Shown here piece by piece: positions 43,218 to 53,352 of a stretch of 64,000 nucleotides of DNA; position 1 is the first letter of the stretch; every line of letters starts with the position of its first letter. This DNA comes from Rhizobium rosettiformans W3 (GTDB lineage: Bacteria > Pseudomonadota > Alphaproteobacteria > Rhizobiales > Rhizobiaceae). A model generated the notes under the pieces. That model did not search any database. It was given only the letters and a program-made list of their open reading frames with translations, and was not told the DNA's origin. Where the stretch lies: NCBI RefSeq assembly GCF_004912135.1, contig NZ_STGU01000007.1, positions 62,001 to 126,000 on the forward strand, in the 5' to 3' direction. The translations under genes and the position numbers were made by a program.

Positions 43218-44825
43218 TCAGCCGAGGTTGAATTCCTGGAAGAAATCATTGCCCTTGTCGTCGGTGACGATGAAGGCAGGGAAGTCTTCCACTTCGATCT
43301 TCCAGACGGCTTCCATGCCCAGTTCGGGATATTCCAGCACCTCGACATGTCTGATGCAGTCCTGTGCGAGACGCGCGGCCGGACCGCCGATCGAGCCGAG
43401 ATAGAAGCCGCCATGGGTCTTGCAGGCTTCGCGCACGGCACGCGAGCGATTGCCCTTGGCGAGCATTACCATGGAGCCGCCGAAGGACTGGAACTGGTCG
43501 ACGTAGGAGTCCATGCGGCCCGCCGTCGTTGGACCGAACGAACCGGAGGCGTAGCCGGTCGGGGTCTTGGCCGGGCCGGCGTAGTAGACCGGGTGGTTCT
43601 TCATGTAGTCTGGCATGCCTTCGCCCCTTTCGAGGCGATCGCGGATCTTGGAATGGGCAAGGTCTCGCGCGACGATGATCGTGCCGGTCAGCGAGAGGCG
43701 GGTCTTGACCGGATGCTTGGTCAGTTCGGCGAGGATCGCGCTCATCGGCTGGTTCAGGTCGATCTTGACGACCGACGAGGAGAGGGCGGTCTCGTCGATG
43801 TCGGGCATGTATTTCGACGGATCGGTTTCGAGTTGCTCGATATAGATGCCGTCTTTCGTGATCTTGCCCTTGGCCTGGCGGTCGGCGGAACAGCTGACAC
43901 CGAGACCGATCGGCAGCGAGGCGCCGTGACGGGGCAGGCGGATGACGCGGACGTCATGACAGAAATACTTGCCGCCGAACTGCGCGCCGACGCCCATCGA
44001 CTGGGTGAGCTTGTGGATTTCCTTTTCCATCTCCAGATCGCGGAAGGCATGGCCGGACTCGGACCCTTCCGTCGGCAAGTCATCGAGATAGCGCGCGGAG
44101 GCGAGCTTGACGGTCTTCAGCGTCATCTCGGCGGAAAGGCCGCCGATGACGATCGCCAGATGGTAGGGGGGGCAGGCTGCCGTACCCAAGGTGAGGATCT
44201 TCTCCTTGAGGAAGTCGATCATGCGGTCATGGGTCAGGAGTGAGGGGGTGCCCTGATAGAGGTAGGTCTTGTTGGCCGAGCCACCGCCCTTGGCCATGAA
44301 GAGGAACTTGTAGGCGTCCTCACCCTCTTCATAGAGGTCGATCTGGGCGGGCAGGTTCGTCTTGGTGTTCTTTTCCTCGAACATCTTGATCGGCGCCAGC
44401 TGCGAATAGCGCAGGTTGCGGCGCTCATAGGCGTCGCGGACGCCTTCGGCGAGCGCTTCATAGTCGTGGCCGTCGGTAAAGACGCGGCGGCCTTTCTTGC
44501 CCATGACGATCGCGGTGCCCGTGTCCTGGCACATCGGCAGGATGCCGCCGGCGGCGATGTTGGCGTTCTTCAGGAGGTCGAAGGCGACGAAGCGGTCATT
44601 GTCGGTCGCCTCAGGGTCGGCGAGGATCGAAGCGAGCTGCTTCAGATGGCCGGGGCGCAGCAGATGATTGATGTCGGAGAGCGCCGTTTCGGCCAGCAGG
44701 CGCAGACCCTCCGGTTCGACCGTCAGGATTTCCTGACCCTTGAATGTTTCCACCGAGACGAAGTCTGAGGTGAGCTTGCGGTAGGGGGTCGTGTCTTCGC
44801 CAAGGGGAAAGAGATCGTCTGCCAT
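43218..44825 (-). CDS. Class I fumarate hydratase (iron-sulfur type)
   Basis: A 535-residue [4Fe-4S] fumarase of the FumA/FumB type, hydrating fumarate to malate in the TCA cycle. The N-terminal part carries the first cluster ligand in [18 protein letters not shown]. The middle has [16 protein letters not shown] and [14 protein letters not shown] with the other cysteines. The C-terminal beta domain has [17 protein letters not shown] 44825 is used, and a GTG one codon upstream is possible. An oxygen-stable class II fumarase gene lies about 1.1 kb away. Confidence 0.94.
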   Translation of the reverse strand: MADDLFPLGEDTTPYRKLTSDFVSVETFKGQEILTVEPEGLRLLAETALSDINHLLRPGHLKQLASILADPEATDNDRFVAFDLLKNANIAAGGILPMCQDTGTAIVMGKKGRRVFTDGHDYEALAEGVRDAYERRNLRYSQLAPIKMFEEKNTKTNLPAQIDLYEEGEDAYKFLFMAKGGGSANKTYLYQGTPSLLTHDRMIDFLKEKILTLGTAACPPYHLAIVIGGLSAEMTLKTVKLASARYLDDLPTEGSESGHAFRDLEMEKEIHKLTQSMGVGAQFGGKYFCHDVRVIRLPRHGASLPIGLGVSCSADRQAKGKITKDGIYIEQLETDPSKYMPDIDETALSSSVVKIDLNQPMSAILAELTKHPVKTRLSLTGTIIVARDLAHSKIRDRLERGEGMPDYMKNHPVYYAGPAKTPTGYASGSFGPTTAGRMDSYVDQFQSFGGSMVMLAKGNRSRAVREACKTHGGFYLGSIGGPAARLAQDCIRHVEVLEYPELGMEAVWKIEVEDFPAFIVTDDKGNDFFQEFNLG

Positions 44826-44996
44826 CACGGGGCCTTTCGTGGCATCAGCTTAAGGATTTTCGGTGGTGTAAGCGGAAGGCCTTAAAAATTCAATGCGCCG
44901 AAAGCCCAAGCTGCAAGCGTTGACAGGAGGGTTGCCGATCTAAAAAAGGGCGGCTTCGAGCGCTTGTAACTAATGGAATGGATTCGGAGGTAGAGC

Positions 44997-45869
44997 ATGG
45001 TGTGGGATGGGACGAACCGGGCAAACTGGCGCCGTTCGATCGTCTTGAAGATCTTCTTGATCTGCTTTGTCTGTATCCATATCCCGCTGATCGCGCTGCT
45101 CTTGAATTTCGGCACCGGCACCGGGTCGGACGCCTGGTCCATAGGGTTGGTGGTGCTCGGCGCAACGCTGGTCGGCACTGCTGCTTGCCTCGCGGCAATG
45201 TGGTGGCTCACGCTGCCGCTGCGCAACCTCGCCAGCGTGATCAGCCGCTATCGGGCGGGCGGTGTCTTTGCCGAAGAGCAGCTCAGCAAATACGGAAACG
45301 ACGAGATCGCTGTGGTTACCCGGGCCGTGTGTGGGATGGTGGGCGAAATCTCAGCGCTTGCCGAGCGTGTCGAAGGCCAACCGGCGCTCGATCCCTTGAC
45401 CGGTCTTCTGAATGGTAGCGCTGCCTATAGCGTGCAGCTGCCGTACTTTCCGAGCGATTCCGTCGGCGGCACCGCCATCACCCTTGCCGTATTCGAGCTG
45501 GAGGGCATCGAGACCCTGGGTGCGCGGCACGGACGGGAGACTGCCGATCTCGCGCTCGTCGCCGTCGGCGATGTGGTCCGCCGATATTTTCTGCCGCGAC
45601 AGGTGGCGGCGCGCATGTCCGGCACCACCTTCGTGCTTCTCTTTTCGGGTGACACGCCGGATGCGGTCTTTGCCTGCTGCGAGGCCATCCGCAAGAGCGT
45701 TGCGGAACTCGAAGTCGGCCCGCTTGCGGCTGGCAGCCTGCGCGTGACGTTCGGGATCGCCGTGCGTCAGTCGAGCGAACCCATCGCTGACCTCTTGCAC
45801 AAGGCGGATATGGCGCTGTTTCGCGCCAAGGACATGCTGCGGACCGGTCTCGAGACGCTGAGATCCTGA
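44997..45869 (+). CDS. Membrane protein with degenerate GGDEF domain
   Basis: A 290-residue protein with two membrane helices (about 15-37 and 47-70), a HAMP-like segment (LPLRNLASVISRYRAG) and a GGDEF-fold domain from ~130 (DPLTGLLNGSAA). The catalytic GGDEF position reads SGTTF, and the metal/substrate loop DxDxFK reads ELEGIE, so it cannot be an active diguanylate cyclase. It may bind GTP or c-di-GMP or act as a scaffold. GGAGG precedes ATG 44997 by 7 nt. A TTGACA at 44920 may be the promoter. It lies between the two fumarase genes, opposite in strand to both. Confidence 0.82.
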   Translation: MVWDGTNRANWRRSIVLKIFLICFVCIHIPLIALLLNFGTGTGSDAWSIGLVVLGATLVGTAACLAAMWWLTLPLRNLASVISRYRAGGVFAEEQLSKYGNDEIAVVTRAVCGMVGEISALAERVEGQPALDPLTGLLNGSAAYSVQLPYFPSDSVGGTAITLAVFELEGIETLGARHGRETADLALVAVGDVVRRYFLPRQVAARMSGTTFVLLFSGDTPDAVFACCEAIRKSVAELEVGPLAAGSLRVTFGIAVRQSSEPIADLLHKADMALFRAKDMLRTGLETLRS

Positions 45870-45920
45870 CCCCGCTCGGGCCGCGGCAGCGCCTATAACG
45901 ACGCCGCCGCGGCGTGACCG

Positions 45921-47309
45921 TTACTTCGGTCCGATCATCAGTTCCGGACGCACATACTCATCGAATTCCTCATTGGTGAGGTATCCGCCGCCGACTGCCT
46001 CCTCGCGCAGTGTGGTGCCATTCTTGTGCGCGGTCTTGGCGATCTTGGCGCAGACGTCGTAGCCGAGCTTTCCGTTCAGCGCGGTCACCAGCATCAGGGA
46101 GTTTTCGACGCCCTTGCGGATGTTGTCCTCGCGCGCCTCGATGCCGACAACGCAGTTGTCCGTGAAGGAGACCGCGGCGTCGCCGAGCAACTGGACGGAC
46201 TGGAGGAAGTTGTAGGCCATCATCGGGTTATAGACATTGAGCTCGAAATGGCCCTGGCTGCCGGCAAAGGTAATCGCGGCCTGATTGCCGAAGATATGGG
46301 CGCAGACCTGGGTTAGGGCTTCCGACTGGGTGGGATTGACCTTGCCCGGCATGATCGAAGAACCCGGCTCGTTTTCCGGGAGTGCCAGTTCGCCGAGCCC
46401 GGCGCGCGGGCCCGAGCCCAGGAAGCGGATGTCATTGGCGATCTTGAAAAGGGCGGCCGCGGCCGCATTGATCGCGCCATGGGCAAAGACCATGGCATCG
46501 TGGGCGGCCAGCGCCTCGAACTTGTTGGGCGCGGTGATGAAGGGCAGGCCGGTGATGCGGGCGATTTCGTCCGCCACCTTCTCGGCAAAGCCGATGGGCG
46601 CATTGAGGCCCGTCCCAACGGCGGTGCCGCCCTGGGCGAGTTCGTACAGGCCGGGAAGGGTGATTTCAATGCGCTTGATCGAGGACGCGACCTGGGCGGC
46701 GTAACCGCCGAACTCCTGACCGAGCGTCAGTGGGGTGGCATCCTGGGTATGGGTGCGGCCGATCTTGATGATGTGCGCAAAGGCTTTCGCCTTGGCATCG
46801 AGCGCGGCATGCAGGTGCTTGAGCGCTGGCAGCAGGTGGTGAACGACATGTTCGGCGGCGGCGATGTGCATGGCCGTCGGATAGGTATCGTTCGACGACT
46901 GGCTCATGTTGACATGGTCGTTGGGATGAACAGGCTTCTTCGATCCCATCTCGCCGCCCAGCATTTCGATCGCCCGGTTCGAGATGACCTCGTTGGCATT
47001 CATGTTGGACTGCGTTCCGGAGCCGGTTTGCCAGACGACGAGCGGGAAATGCTCATTCAGCTTCCCGTCGATGACCTCCTGCGCGGCATTGACGATCGCG
47101 TCGCCGAGCTTGGGGTCGAGCTTGCCAAGGGCCATATTTGCCCGAGCGGCGGCTTGTTTGACGATGCCGAGCGCACGCACCACCGGCAGGGGCTGCTTTT
47201 CCCAGCCGATCTTGAAGTTGCCGAGCGAGCGTTGCGCCTGGGCGCCCCAATAGCGGTCACTTTCGACTTCGATCGGTCCGAAGGTGTCGGTCTCTGTGCG
47301 GTGTGTCAT
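45921..47309 (-). CDS. fumC: Class II fumarate hydratase FumC
   Basis: A 462-residue member of the fumarase/aspartase superfamily, iron-independent. Signature sequences are [42 protein letters not shown] and the diagnostic [13 protein letters not shown] with the catalytic Ser loop. Length and motifs are normal. Together with the class I enzyme nearby it gives the cell an oxidation- and iron-starvation-proof TCA step. It converges with the degenerate GGDEF gene; a short GC-rich 6-bp hairpin near 45901-45915 separates them. Confidence 0.95.
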   Translation of the reverse strand: MTHRTETDTFGPIEVESDRYWGAQAQRSLGNFKIGWEKQPLPVVRALGIVKQAAARANMALGKLDPKLGDAIVNAAQEVIDGKLNEHFPLVVWQTGSGTQSNMNANEVISNRAIEMLGGEMGSKKPVHPNDHVNMSQSSNDTYPTAMHIAAAEHVVHHLLPALKHLHAALDAKAKAFAHIIKIGRTHTQDATPLTLGQEFGGYAAQVASSIKRIEITLPGLYELAQGGTAVGTGLNAPIGFAEKVADEIARITGLPFITAPNKFEALAAHDAMVFAHGAINAAAAALFKIANDIRFLGSGPRAGLGELALPENEPGSSIMPGKVNPTQSEALTQVCAHIFGNQAAITFAGSQGHFELNVYNPMMAYNFLQSVQLLGDAAVSFTDNCVVGIEAREDNIRKGVENSLMLVTALNGKLGYDVCAKIAKTAHKNGTTLREEAVGGGYLTNEEFDEYVRPELMIGPK

Positions 47310-47758
47310 CTTCTATCCTGCCTTTTGCGGGGGCTCGTTCTGGCTGTCGGCTGTGTGGATGGATCTAGGTGTTCGCCGCGCCGATGCAAGCTGCACATCA
47401 TAAGATGACGATCCTTGTCAACTATCGGTATCGGTTCTAAGCGACCTCTCGCAGACCCGGCCTCGCTGTGGCCTTTCCAGCACGTGTCACGACTATTTGT
47501 GATCATGTGAATGTGGATCTCTGGGGCGGATTCGTCACCAGTTGTTAACGTCAATCAAAATTTAACGAATGTTTCCATTTAGTTTGCGCGGAGGCGGGCG
47601 TTCGGATCGCTTCACGGCTCACGCAAACTTGACGCCGTGCTCTCGACAAGGGCGCCGCCGGCCAACTTTTCAACGAAATGCTGATCCGCTAGTGATCCGC
47701 GCTGAAACTCATGATGCCGCGAGTCCAGTTTGGATTCGGACCGGGAATGGAAGAGAGA
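47310..47758. other. Long divergent promoter region between fumC and the L,D-transpeptidase gene
   Basis: I see no gene in this 449-nt stretch. The middle is AT-rich and has TTAACG twice on the plus strand (47545-47550 and 47562-47567, 17 bp apart). This resembles CtrA half-sites (TTAA) but lacks the TTAA-N7-TTAA spacing. An in-frame extension of the transpeptidase to 47711 is possible but unsupported. Confidence 0.5.
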
Positions 47759-49633
47759 ATGACGAGAAACACGAAATTCGTAGTCACCGCACTCCTTGCT
47801 GCGACTACAGCGGTCGGAACCCTGCCGGGCGAGGCGACTGCCACCACGCTTCTCGATCTTCTCCGGGGCGGCCCGGGCCGTCAGGTGAAACAGCAGGCGG
47901 CGCCCGCGTCGCTCGAAAGTCAGGCGCGTGGTGGCCTGGAAATGGGAGATCCTGAGCCTCTGCCGAAGATCTCTGGCCCACAATACTACACCTACAAGGC
48001 CGAGGCACAGCGCGCGATCAAGATCAAGCTGCCGGTGGCCGAACCCGCAGCAGGCTCGACCGAGACGCAGGCCTCGCCGGAAGTTCTCGGTGCGCGCCGC
48101 TTCCTGTCGGATGTCACCGTGCGGGCGACCGACGAGGTGGCGAAGACCATAGAGAGCTACTACGGCAACCCGAACAAGCCGCTCATCTGGACGGACGGTG
48201 AGGGCATCTCCCCGCGCGGTCGCGCCATGATCGAAGCGCTTGCCGCTGCTGATACCGTGGGCCTCTCGCCGGACGATTATGCCGTGGCCCTGCCGGCCGA
48301 GACGGCAGATCCAGCCGATCCGGAAAAGCGCCAGCGCGAGCTGATGAGCTTCGAGGTCGCGCTTTCTGCCAAGGTGCTGACCTATGTGCAGGACACGGCT
48401 CGCGGGCGCATCGATCCGAACAAGATTTCCGGTTATTACGATTTCAAGCGCAAGGGCGTGAACATCACGCCGGTGCTCGACATGCTGCGCATGAGCCCCG
48501 ACGTCGCGGCCTATCTGCGCAATCGCGATCCCAAGAGCCCGCAATTCATCGCATTGCGTGACGAACTCGCGCGGCTGAAGGCCGAGGATGCGGCTGCGAC
48601 GACACAGGCAATCACCATCACGCCCGGCACCCTTCTGAAGCCCGGGCAGAGCAAGCCGGAAACGGCGCAGGTCATCGGTGCGCTGAAGCAGGTCGGCTCG
48701 GAAGCCTTGCTGGCCGAGCATTCCATGGCGCTCAATGCCTATACCGGCACGCCGGAATACACGCCGGAGCTGGTCGCGGCTGTCGAAGCGTTCCAGAAGG
48801 AAAAGGGACTAAAGCCGGATGGCGTCGTCGGTCCCGCGACGATCCGGGCCATGACCGGCCACAGCAATGCCGAGAAGATCGCCAAGCTCCAGGTTTCGCT
48901 TGAGGCAATCCGCTGGCTGCCGGCGGATCTGGGGCAGCGCTATGTCTTCATCAACCAGCCCGCTTTCACCGCCTATTATGTGAATGATGGCAAGGAACAG
49001 CTGGCCATGCGCGTGGTGGTGGGCTCGAAGGCCAACCAGACCTATTTCTTCCAGGACCAGATCGAGACTGTCGAATTCAACCCCTATTGGGGCGTGCCGA
49101 AGTCGATCATCGTCAACGAGATGCTGCCGAAGCTTCGGGCTGATCCGTCCTATCTCGACCGTCTGGGTTACGAGGTTTCCTATGGTGGCCGCAAGGTAGC
49201 CTCGAGCCAGGTCGACTGGAATGCGACGCATGCGGTCGATGTCCGTCAGCCCCCGGGTGGCGACAATGCGCTGGGCGAGCTGAAGATCCTGTTCCCCAAC
49301 GAGCACGCGATCTACATGCACGACACGCCGTCGAAGAGCTTCTTCAAGCGCGACATGCGCGCTCTGAGCCACGGCTGCGTGCGTCTTGCCGAGCCGCGTG
49401 TGATGGCCGCTGCCGTCATGGGCACCACCGTCGAGGAGATCGGCAAGCAGATCGCCTCGGGTCAGAACCGCGCCGTCCAGGTGCCGCAGAAGATCCCGGT
49501 CTACGTGTCCTATTTCACCGCATGGCCGAACAAGGATGGCGTGGTCGAGTATTATGACGACGTCTATGACCGCGACAGCCACACGGCCAAGGCCTTCAAG
49601 GCGACTACGGATGCACGCGCACCGCGCGCCTGA
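47759..49633 (+). CDS. L,D-transpeptidase of the YcbB/LdtD family
   Basis: A 624-residue periplasmic enzyme that makes 3-3 crosslinks in peptidoglycan. Rhizobiales grow at the pole and rely on such enzymes. Order: signal peptide (~1-29, ending TATA), a large N-terminal scaffold domain (~100-290), a PG-binding-1 domain (~325-370, YTPELVAAVEAFQKEKGLKPDGVVG), and the YkuD catalytic domain (~390-580). The active-site motif ends SHGCVRL with nucleophile Cys540, and YMHDTP supplies the conserved His. ATG 47759 follows GGAAGAGAG and gives a clean signal peptide. A strong terminator follows. Confidence 0.92.
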   Translation: MTRNTKFVVTALLAATTAVGTLPGEATATTLLDLLRGGPGRQVKQQAAPASLESQARGGLEMGDPEPLPKISGPQYYTYKAEAQRAIKIKLPVAEPAAGSTETQASPEVLGARRFLSDVTVRATDEVAKTIESYYGNPNKPLIWTDGEGISPRGRAMIEALAAADTVGLSPDDYAVALPAETADPADPEKRQRELMSFEVALSAKVLTYVQDTARGRIDPNKISGYYDFKRKGVNITPVLDMLRMSPDVAAYLRNRDPKSPQFIALRDELARLKAEDAAATTQAITITPGTLLKPGQSKPETAQVIGALKQVGSEALLAEHSMALNAYTGTPEYTPELVAAVEAFQKEKGLKPDGVVGPATIRAMTGHSNAEKIAKLQVSLEAIRWLPADLGQRYVFINQPAFTAYYVNDGKEQLAMRVVVGSKANQTYFFQDQIETVEFNPYWGVPKSIIVNEMLPKLRADPSYLDRLGYEVSYGGRKVASSQVDWNATHAVDVRQPPGGDNALGELKILFPNEHAIYMHDTPSKSFFKRDMRALSHGCVRLAEPRVMAAAVMGTTVEEIGKQIASGQNRAVQVPQKIPVYVSYFTAWPNKDGVVEYYDDVYDRDSHTAKAFKATTDARAPRA

Positions 49634-49659
49634 GCGGAAACAGGATTACTAAAGCAGAA

Positions 49660-49681
49660 AAGGCGGCCTCCGGGCCGCCTT
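49660..49681 (+). terminator. Terminator after the L,D-transpeptidase gene
   Basis: AAGGCGGCC (49660-49668) and GGCCGCCTT (49673-49681) form a 9-bp stem with a TCCG tetraloop, 26 nt after the stop. It also lies 22 nt beyond the convergent gph stop and can serve both. Confidence 0.8.
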
Positions 49682-49703
49682 CGTCGTTTCTGGTGCGTGA
49701 GGC

Positions 49704-50375
49704 TCAGCGGGTGAGCGTCTCGACCAGTTCGACCGTCAGCTCGTCGAAATGACCGATGACATGTGTCGCGCCGAGCGCGTCGACAGCCACGTCCGAATAG
49801 CCGAAGGGGACGGCGATCGAGGGGATGCCGCCATTCCTCGCAGCCAGAATGTCGTTGATGCTGTCCCCGATCATCAGAACCTTGGCGCGGTTGCCGCCGG
49901 CGCGGTCCACCGTCGCCAGGATGTGCTCAGGGTCGGGCTTGCGGAAGGCAAAGGTGTCGCCACCGGCAATCGCGGCGAAGTGGTGCGTCAGCTCCAGCCG
50001 CTCTAGCAAGGGCAGGGCCAGGCGCTCCATCTTGTTGGTGCAGACGGCGAGAACGTAGCCCGCCGATTTCAGCCTGCCGAGCGCCTCGATGAGCCCGGGA
50101 TAAGGATGGCTCTTGCCGGGCATGCCGGCTTCATAGTGATCGATGAAGCGATCGAGCAGGCCTGGCACCTCATCATCGGCGAGCGGCGCGCCGCGCAGGG
50201 CGAAGGCTCGCTGGATCATCACCCGCGCCCCCTGGCCGACGAGATGGGTGAGATCCTCGTAGCTCACCGGATCCAGATCGCGGGCGGCAATCGTGTGATT
50301 GAGGCTTTCGACGAGATCGGGAGCCGTGTCGATCAGCGTTCCGTCGAGGTCGAAGACGATGGTCGTTGTGGTCAA
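49704..50375 (-). CDS. gph: Phosphoglycolate phosphatase (HAD family)
   Basis: A 223-residue HAD hydrolase that removes phosphate from 2-phosphoglycolate. Motif I VFDLDGTLIDTAPDL, motif II VCTNK and motif IV MIGDSINDILAARN are all visible. The start appears to be TTG at 50375 with GGGAGG 6 nt upstream, since no ATG lies near. The next gene, divergent, is rpiA, so sugar-phosphate metabolism surrounds it. The HAD fold is certain. Gph specificity is by resemblance. Confidence 0.9.
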   Translation of the reverse strand: MTTTTIVFDLDGTLIDTAPDLVESLNHTIAARDLDPVSYEDLTHLVGQGARVMIQRAFALRGAPLADDEVPGLLDRFIDHYEAGMPGKSHPYPGLIEALGRLKSAGYVLAVCTNKMERLALPLLERLELTHHFAAIAGGDTFAFRKPDPEHILATVDRAGGNRAKVLMIGDSINDILAARNGGIPSIAVPFGYSDVAVDALGATHVIGHFDELTVELVETLTR

Positions 50376-50522
50376 GACGGGCCTCCCTTGCGCATTCCTT
50401 GGTGTCCGCCCGGGTAGGGGAAATCCTCTGAAAAGGCAATGTCGCATGGCGATGCAGGGCTTTCACTCGGACAAGGAGGCGTGTAAACAGCTTCCAACGA
50501 AACGGACGGGAGCTTTCGGCGC

Positions 50523-51224
50523 ATGGACGCCCGCGAAATGAAGATCAAGGCCGCAGCCGCGGCACTGGAGCATGTCGAAGATGGCATGCGTCTCGGGATC
50601 GGAACTGGTTCGACTGCGGAAGAATTCGTCCGCCTGCTGGCGGAAAAGGTTGCGGGCGGCCTCAAGGTTCAGGGTGTGCCGACGTCGGAGCGCACCGCGC
50701 GTCTTTGCCTCGAACTCGGCGTGCCGCTGAAGTCGCTGGACGAATTGCCCGAACTCGATCTGACCATCGATGGCGCCGATGAAATCGACCCGCAATTCCG
50801 ACTGGTCAAGGGCGGTGGTGGCGCGCTCCTGCGCGAGAAGATCGTGGCGGCTGCCTCGAAGCGCATGATCGTGATCGCCGACGAGACCAAGCTCGTCGAC
50901 ACGCTCGGCGCCTTTCCGCTGCCGATCGAGATCAATCCGTTCGGCCAGGCATCGACCCGTCTTGCCATCGAGCGCCTTGCCGCGGAGCTCGGTCTGTCCG
51001 GTCCGATGACGCTGCGCACACGGTCCGACGAGAGCCTGTTCATGACGGATGGCGGACACCTCATTCTCGACGCATCTTTTGGCCGCATTCCTGATGCAGA
51101 CGCACTGGCAAGCCGGCTCAATCAAATCCCCGGCGTGGTGGAACACGGCCTATTCATTCACTTGGCATCGCTTGCGATCATCGCCGGACCGGCGGGTGCG
51201 CGGGTGATGGAGCCGAAGAACTAA
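50523..51224 (+). CDS. rpiA: Ribose-5-phosphate isomerase A
   Basis: A 233-residue enzyme of the pentose phosphate pathway that interconverts ribose 5-phosphate and ribulose 5-phosphate. Family motifs are [13 protein letters not shown], the catalytic [25 protein letters not shown], and [15 protein letters not shown] near the C-terminus. Start at [18 protein letters not shown] is the family start. The DUF2059 gene follows after 17 nt, probably on the same transcript. Confidence 0.95.
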   Translation: MDAREMKIKAAAAALEHVEDGMRLGIGTGSTAEEFVRLLAEKVAGGLKVQGVPTSERTARLCLELGVPLKSLDELPELDLTIDGADEIDPQFRLVKGGGGALLREKIVAAASKRMIVIADETKLVDTLGAFPLPIEINPFGQASTRLAIERLAAELGLSGPMTLRTRSDESLFMTDGGHLILDASFGRIPDADALASRLNQIPGVVEHGLFIHLASLAIIAGPAGARVMEPKN

Positions 51225-51241
51225 CAGGAGCATTGAATTTC

Positions 51242-51784
51242 ATGATCAGCTTTACGGGTATGGGCCGCTTCGCCTCGATCGCCGTTATCGCCGGCAGCCT
51301 TGCGCTGGGCGCCGTTTCCGCCAAGGCACAGGATGTGCCGGCCGAGCACATGCAGGCTGCGCGCGACGCGATCACGGCGCTTGGCGTGACCAACCGCTTC
51401 GATGCGATCCTGCCGAACATCATGGATCGCCTGACGGCACAGCTCATCCAGGCCTATCCGAACCTGCAGGACGTCATCTCTGCCAAGGTCGAAGAAGAAG
51501 CGCTGAAGCTCGCCGCCCGCCGCGCGGACCTGGAGCGCGAGGCCGCTCTGGTTTACGCCAAGGCCTTCACGGCCGAGGAACTGACCCAGATCACCGCGTT
51601 CTACAACAGCGAAACCGGCAAGAAGCTTCTGAAGGACGGCCCGATCGCCACGCGCGAATTGCTCAAGGCCGCCGATATCTGGACCGCCGGCATTGCCCGT
51701 GATCTCGAGCAGCAGGCCAATGCCTCGCTTCTCGCCGAGGTGCAGGCACAGCAGCCGGCCGCCGCAGAAGCTCCGAAGCCGTAA
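51242..51784 (+). CDS. Exported DUF2059 protein
   Basis: A 180-residue periplasmic protein of the DUF2059 family. The signal peptide (~1-29) ends at AKAQ. The helical mature domain includes EEALKLAARRADLEREAALVYAKAFT, split by the conserved FTAEELTQITAFYNSETG and KKLL motif that identifies the family. The C-terminus is Ala/Pro/Gln-rich. The function is unknown. AGGAG upstream fits ATG 51242 better than the TTG at 51233. A strong terminator ends the rpiA-DUF2059 unit. Confidence 0.88.
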   Translation: MISFTGMGRFASIAVIAGSLALGAVSAKAQDVPAEHMQAARDAITALGVTNRFDAILPNIMDRLTAQLIQAYPNLQDVISAKVEEEALKLAARRADLEREAALVYAKAFTAEELTQITAFYNSETGKKLLKDGPIATRELLKAADIWTAGIARDLEQQANASLLAEVQAQQPAAAEAPKP

Positions 51785-51805
51785 GGCATTCGACGCTGGA
51801 TTTTG

Positions 51806-51829
51806 AAGCCCGGGCATCGTCCCGGGCTT
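51806..51829 (+). terminator. Terminator after the DUF2059 gene
   Basis: AAGCCCGGG (51806-51814) and CCCGGGCTT (51821-51829) make a 9-bp stem with a 6-nt loop, followed by TTCTTTTGG. Classic Rho-independent form. Confidence 0.85.
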
Positions 51830-51899
51830 TTCTTTTGGTGCTTGCGTCTCCTATATCAGGCACAGTTGCAGCAAGCGCCCGACCGGGCAGGAGATCCCC

Positions 51900-53288
51900 A
51901 TGAGCCAATTCGACTACGACCTCTTCGTCATCGGTGGCGGCTCTGGCGGGGTCCGCAGCGCGCGCGTCGCTGCCTCACTCGGCAAGAAGGTGGCGATCGC
52001 GGAAGAATACCGCTTCGGCGGCACCTGTGTGATCCGCGGCTGCGTGCCAAAGAAGCTCTTCGTCTATGCTTCGCAGTATCACGAGCATTTCGAGGATGCT
52101 GCCGGTTATGGCTGGACCGTGGGCGAGAGCAAGTTCGACTGGCCCTCGCTGATCGCCGCCAAGGACAAGGAAATCGACCGGCTCGAGGGGCTCTATCGCA
52201 AGGGGCTGGAGAATGCCGGTGTCGAAATTCTCGAAACACGCGCCGAAATCACCGGGCCACACAGCGTACGTCTGGTGAAGGGCGGCGAGGAAGTCACAGC
52301 GGAGCGGATCGTCGTTGCCGTCGGTGGCGCACCCAATCCCCATGCCGCCCTGCCAGGCTATGAACACTGCATCTCGTCGAACGAGGCTTTTCATCTGGAG
52401 AAGCTGCCGCGCTCGATCCTAATCGCCGGTGGTGGTTACATCGCCGTGGAATTTGCCAATATCTTCCATGGGCTCGGCGTGGAAACCACGCTGATCTACC
52501 GCGGAGCAGAGATCCTCAGCCGCTTCGATCACGACATGCGCCGTGGATTGCATGAGGCGATGGAGGCCAAGGGCATCCGGATCCTCTGCCATGACCACGT
52601 GCAGAAGGTGACGAAATCGCCGGCCGGCAATCTGGAGGTCGATACGATCAATCACGGGCGGTTGGTCGTTGAACAGGTGATGCTGGCGCTTGGGCGCGAT
52701 CCGAACACCAAGGGGCTTGGCCTCGAGGCCGCCGGCGTCGAGATCAACGAGCGTGGCGCCATCGTCGTCGACCAGTATTCTCGCACCAATGTGCCGAGCA
52801 TCTTCGCGCTGGGCGATGTCACGGATCGCGTTCAGCTGACGCCGGTCGCAATTCATGAGGCCATGTGCTTCATCGAGACGGAGTACAAGAACAATCCGAC
52901 TTCTCCGGACCATGATCTGATCGCCACGGCCGTCTTCTCGCAGCCGGAAATCGGCACCGTCGGTCTTTCTGAAGAAGCCGCGGCCAAGAAGTTCGAGGAG
53001 ATCGAGGTTTACCGCGCGCAGTTCCGGCCGATGAAAGCGACACTCTCGGGTCGTGCGGAGAAGATGATCATGAAGCTCATTGTCAACGCGGCGGATCGCA
53101 AGGTCGTTGGTGCACATATCCTCGGCCACGATGCCGGGGAGATGGCGCAATTGCTGGGCATCACACTGAAGGCCGGATGCACGAAGGACGACTTCGACCG
53201 CACCATGGCAGTTCACCCGACCGCAGCCGAGGAACTGGTGACCATGTACAGCCCGAGCTACCGGGTGCGGAACGGCGAGCGGGTCTGA
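51900..53288 (+). CDS. gor: Glutathione-disulfide reductase
   Basis: A 462-residue FAD/NADPH-dependent disulfide oxidoreductase keeping glutathione reduced. The FAD motif is FVIGGGSGGVRSARVAA, the redox-active disulfide is GGTCVIRGCVPKK (Cys43 and Cys48), the NADPH site is IAGGGYIAVEFANIF, and the second FAD motif is IFALGDVTD. The C-terminal HPTAAEELVTM holds the catalytic His-Glu pair. The symbol follows the GR-specific spacing and C-terminus. A long GC-rich hairpin follows. Confidence 0.93.
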   Translation: MSQFDYDLFVIGGGSGGVRSARVAASLGKKVAIAEEYRFGGTCVIRGCVPKKLFVYASQYHEHFEDAAGYGWTVGESKFDWPSLIAAKDKEIDRLEGLYRKGLENAGVEILETRAEITGPHSVRLVKGGEEVTAERIVVAVGGAPNPHAALPGYEHCISSNEAFHLEKLPRSILIAGGGYIAVEFANIFHGLGVETTLIYRGAEILSRFDHDMRRGLHEAMEAKGIRILCHDHVQKVTKSPAGNLEVDTINHGRLVVEQVMLALGRDPNTKGLGLEAAGVEINERGAIVVDQYSRTNVPSIFALGDVTDRVQLTPVAIHEAMCFIETEYKNNPTSPDHDLIATAVFSQPEIGTVGLSEEAAAKKFEEIEVYRAQFRPMKATLSGRAEKMIMKLIVNAADRKVVGAHILGHDAGEMAQLLGITLKAGCTKDDFDRTMAVHPTAAEELVTMYSPSYRVRNGERV

Positions 53289-53319
53289 TCCGCCGCGGCT
53301 AAAATCAGAGCGCCGTTAG

Positions 53320-53349
53320 GGCCGCGGACCTCGCCCGAGGTCCGCGGCC
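53320..53349. terminator. Bidirectional hairpin between gor and the small membrane-protein gene
   Basis: GGCCGCGGACCTCG (53320-53333) and CGAGGTCCGCGGCC (53336-53349) are complementary over 14 bp with almost no loop (13 bp with a 4-nt loop in RNA). It lies 31 nt after gor and just beyond the stop of the convergent 42-codon gene. Confidence 0.75.
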
Positions 53350-53352
53350 GCT

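Noticed and set aside
47545..47567. A CtrA site in the transpeptidase promoter region
   Set aside because: The two TTAA elements are 17 bp apart, start to start, not the 11 of TTAA-N7-TTAA.
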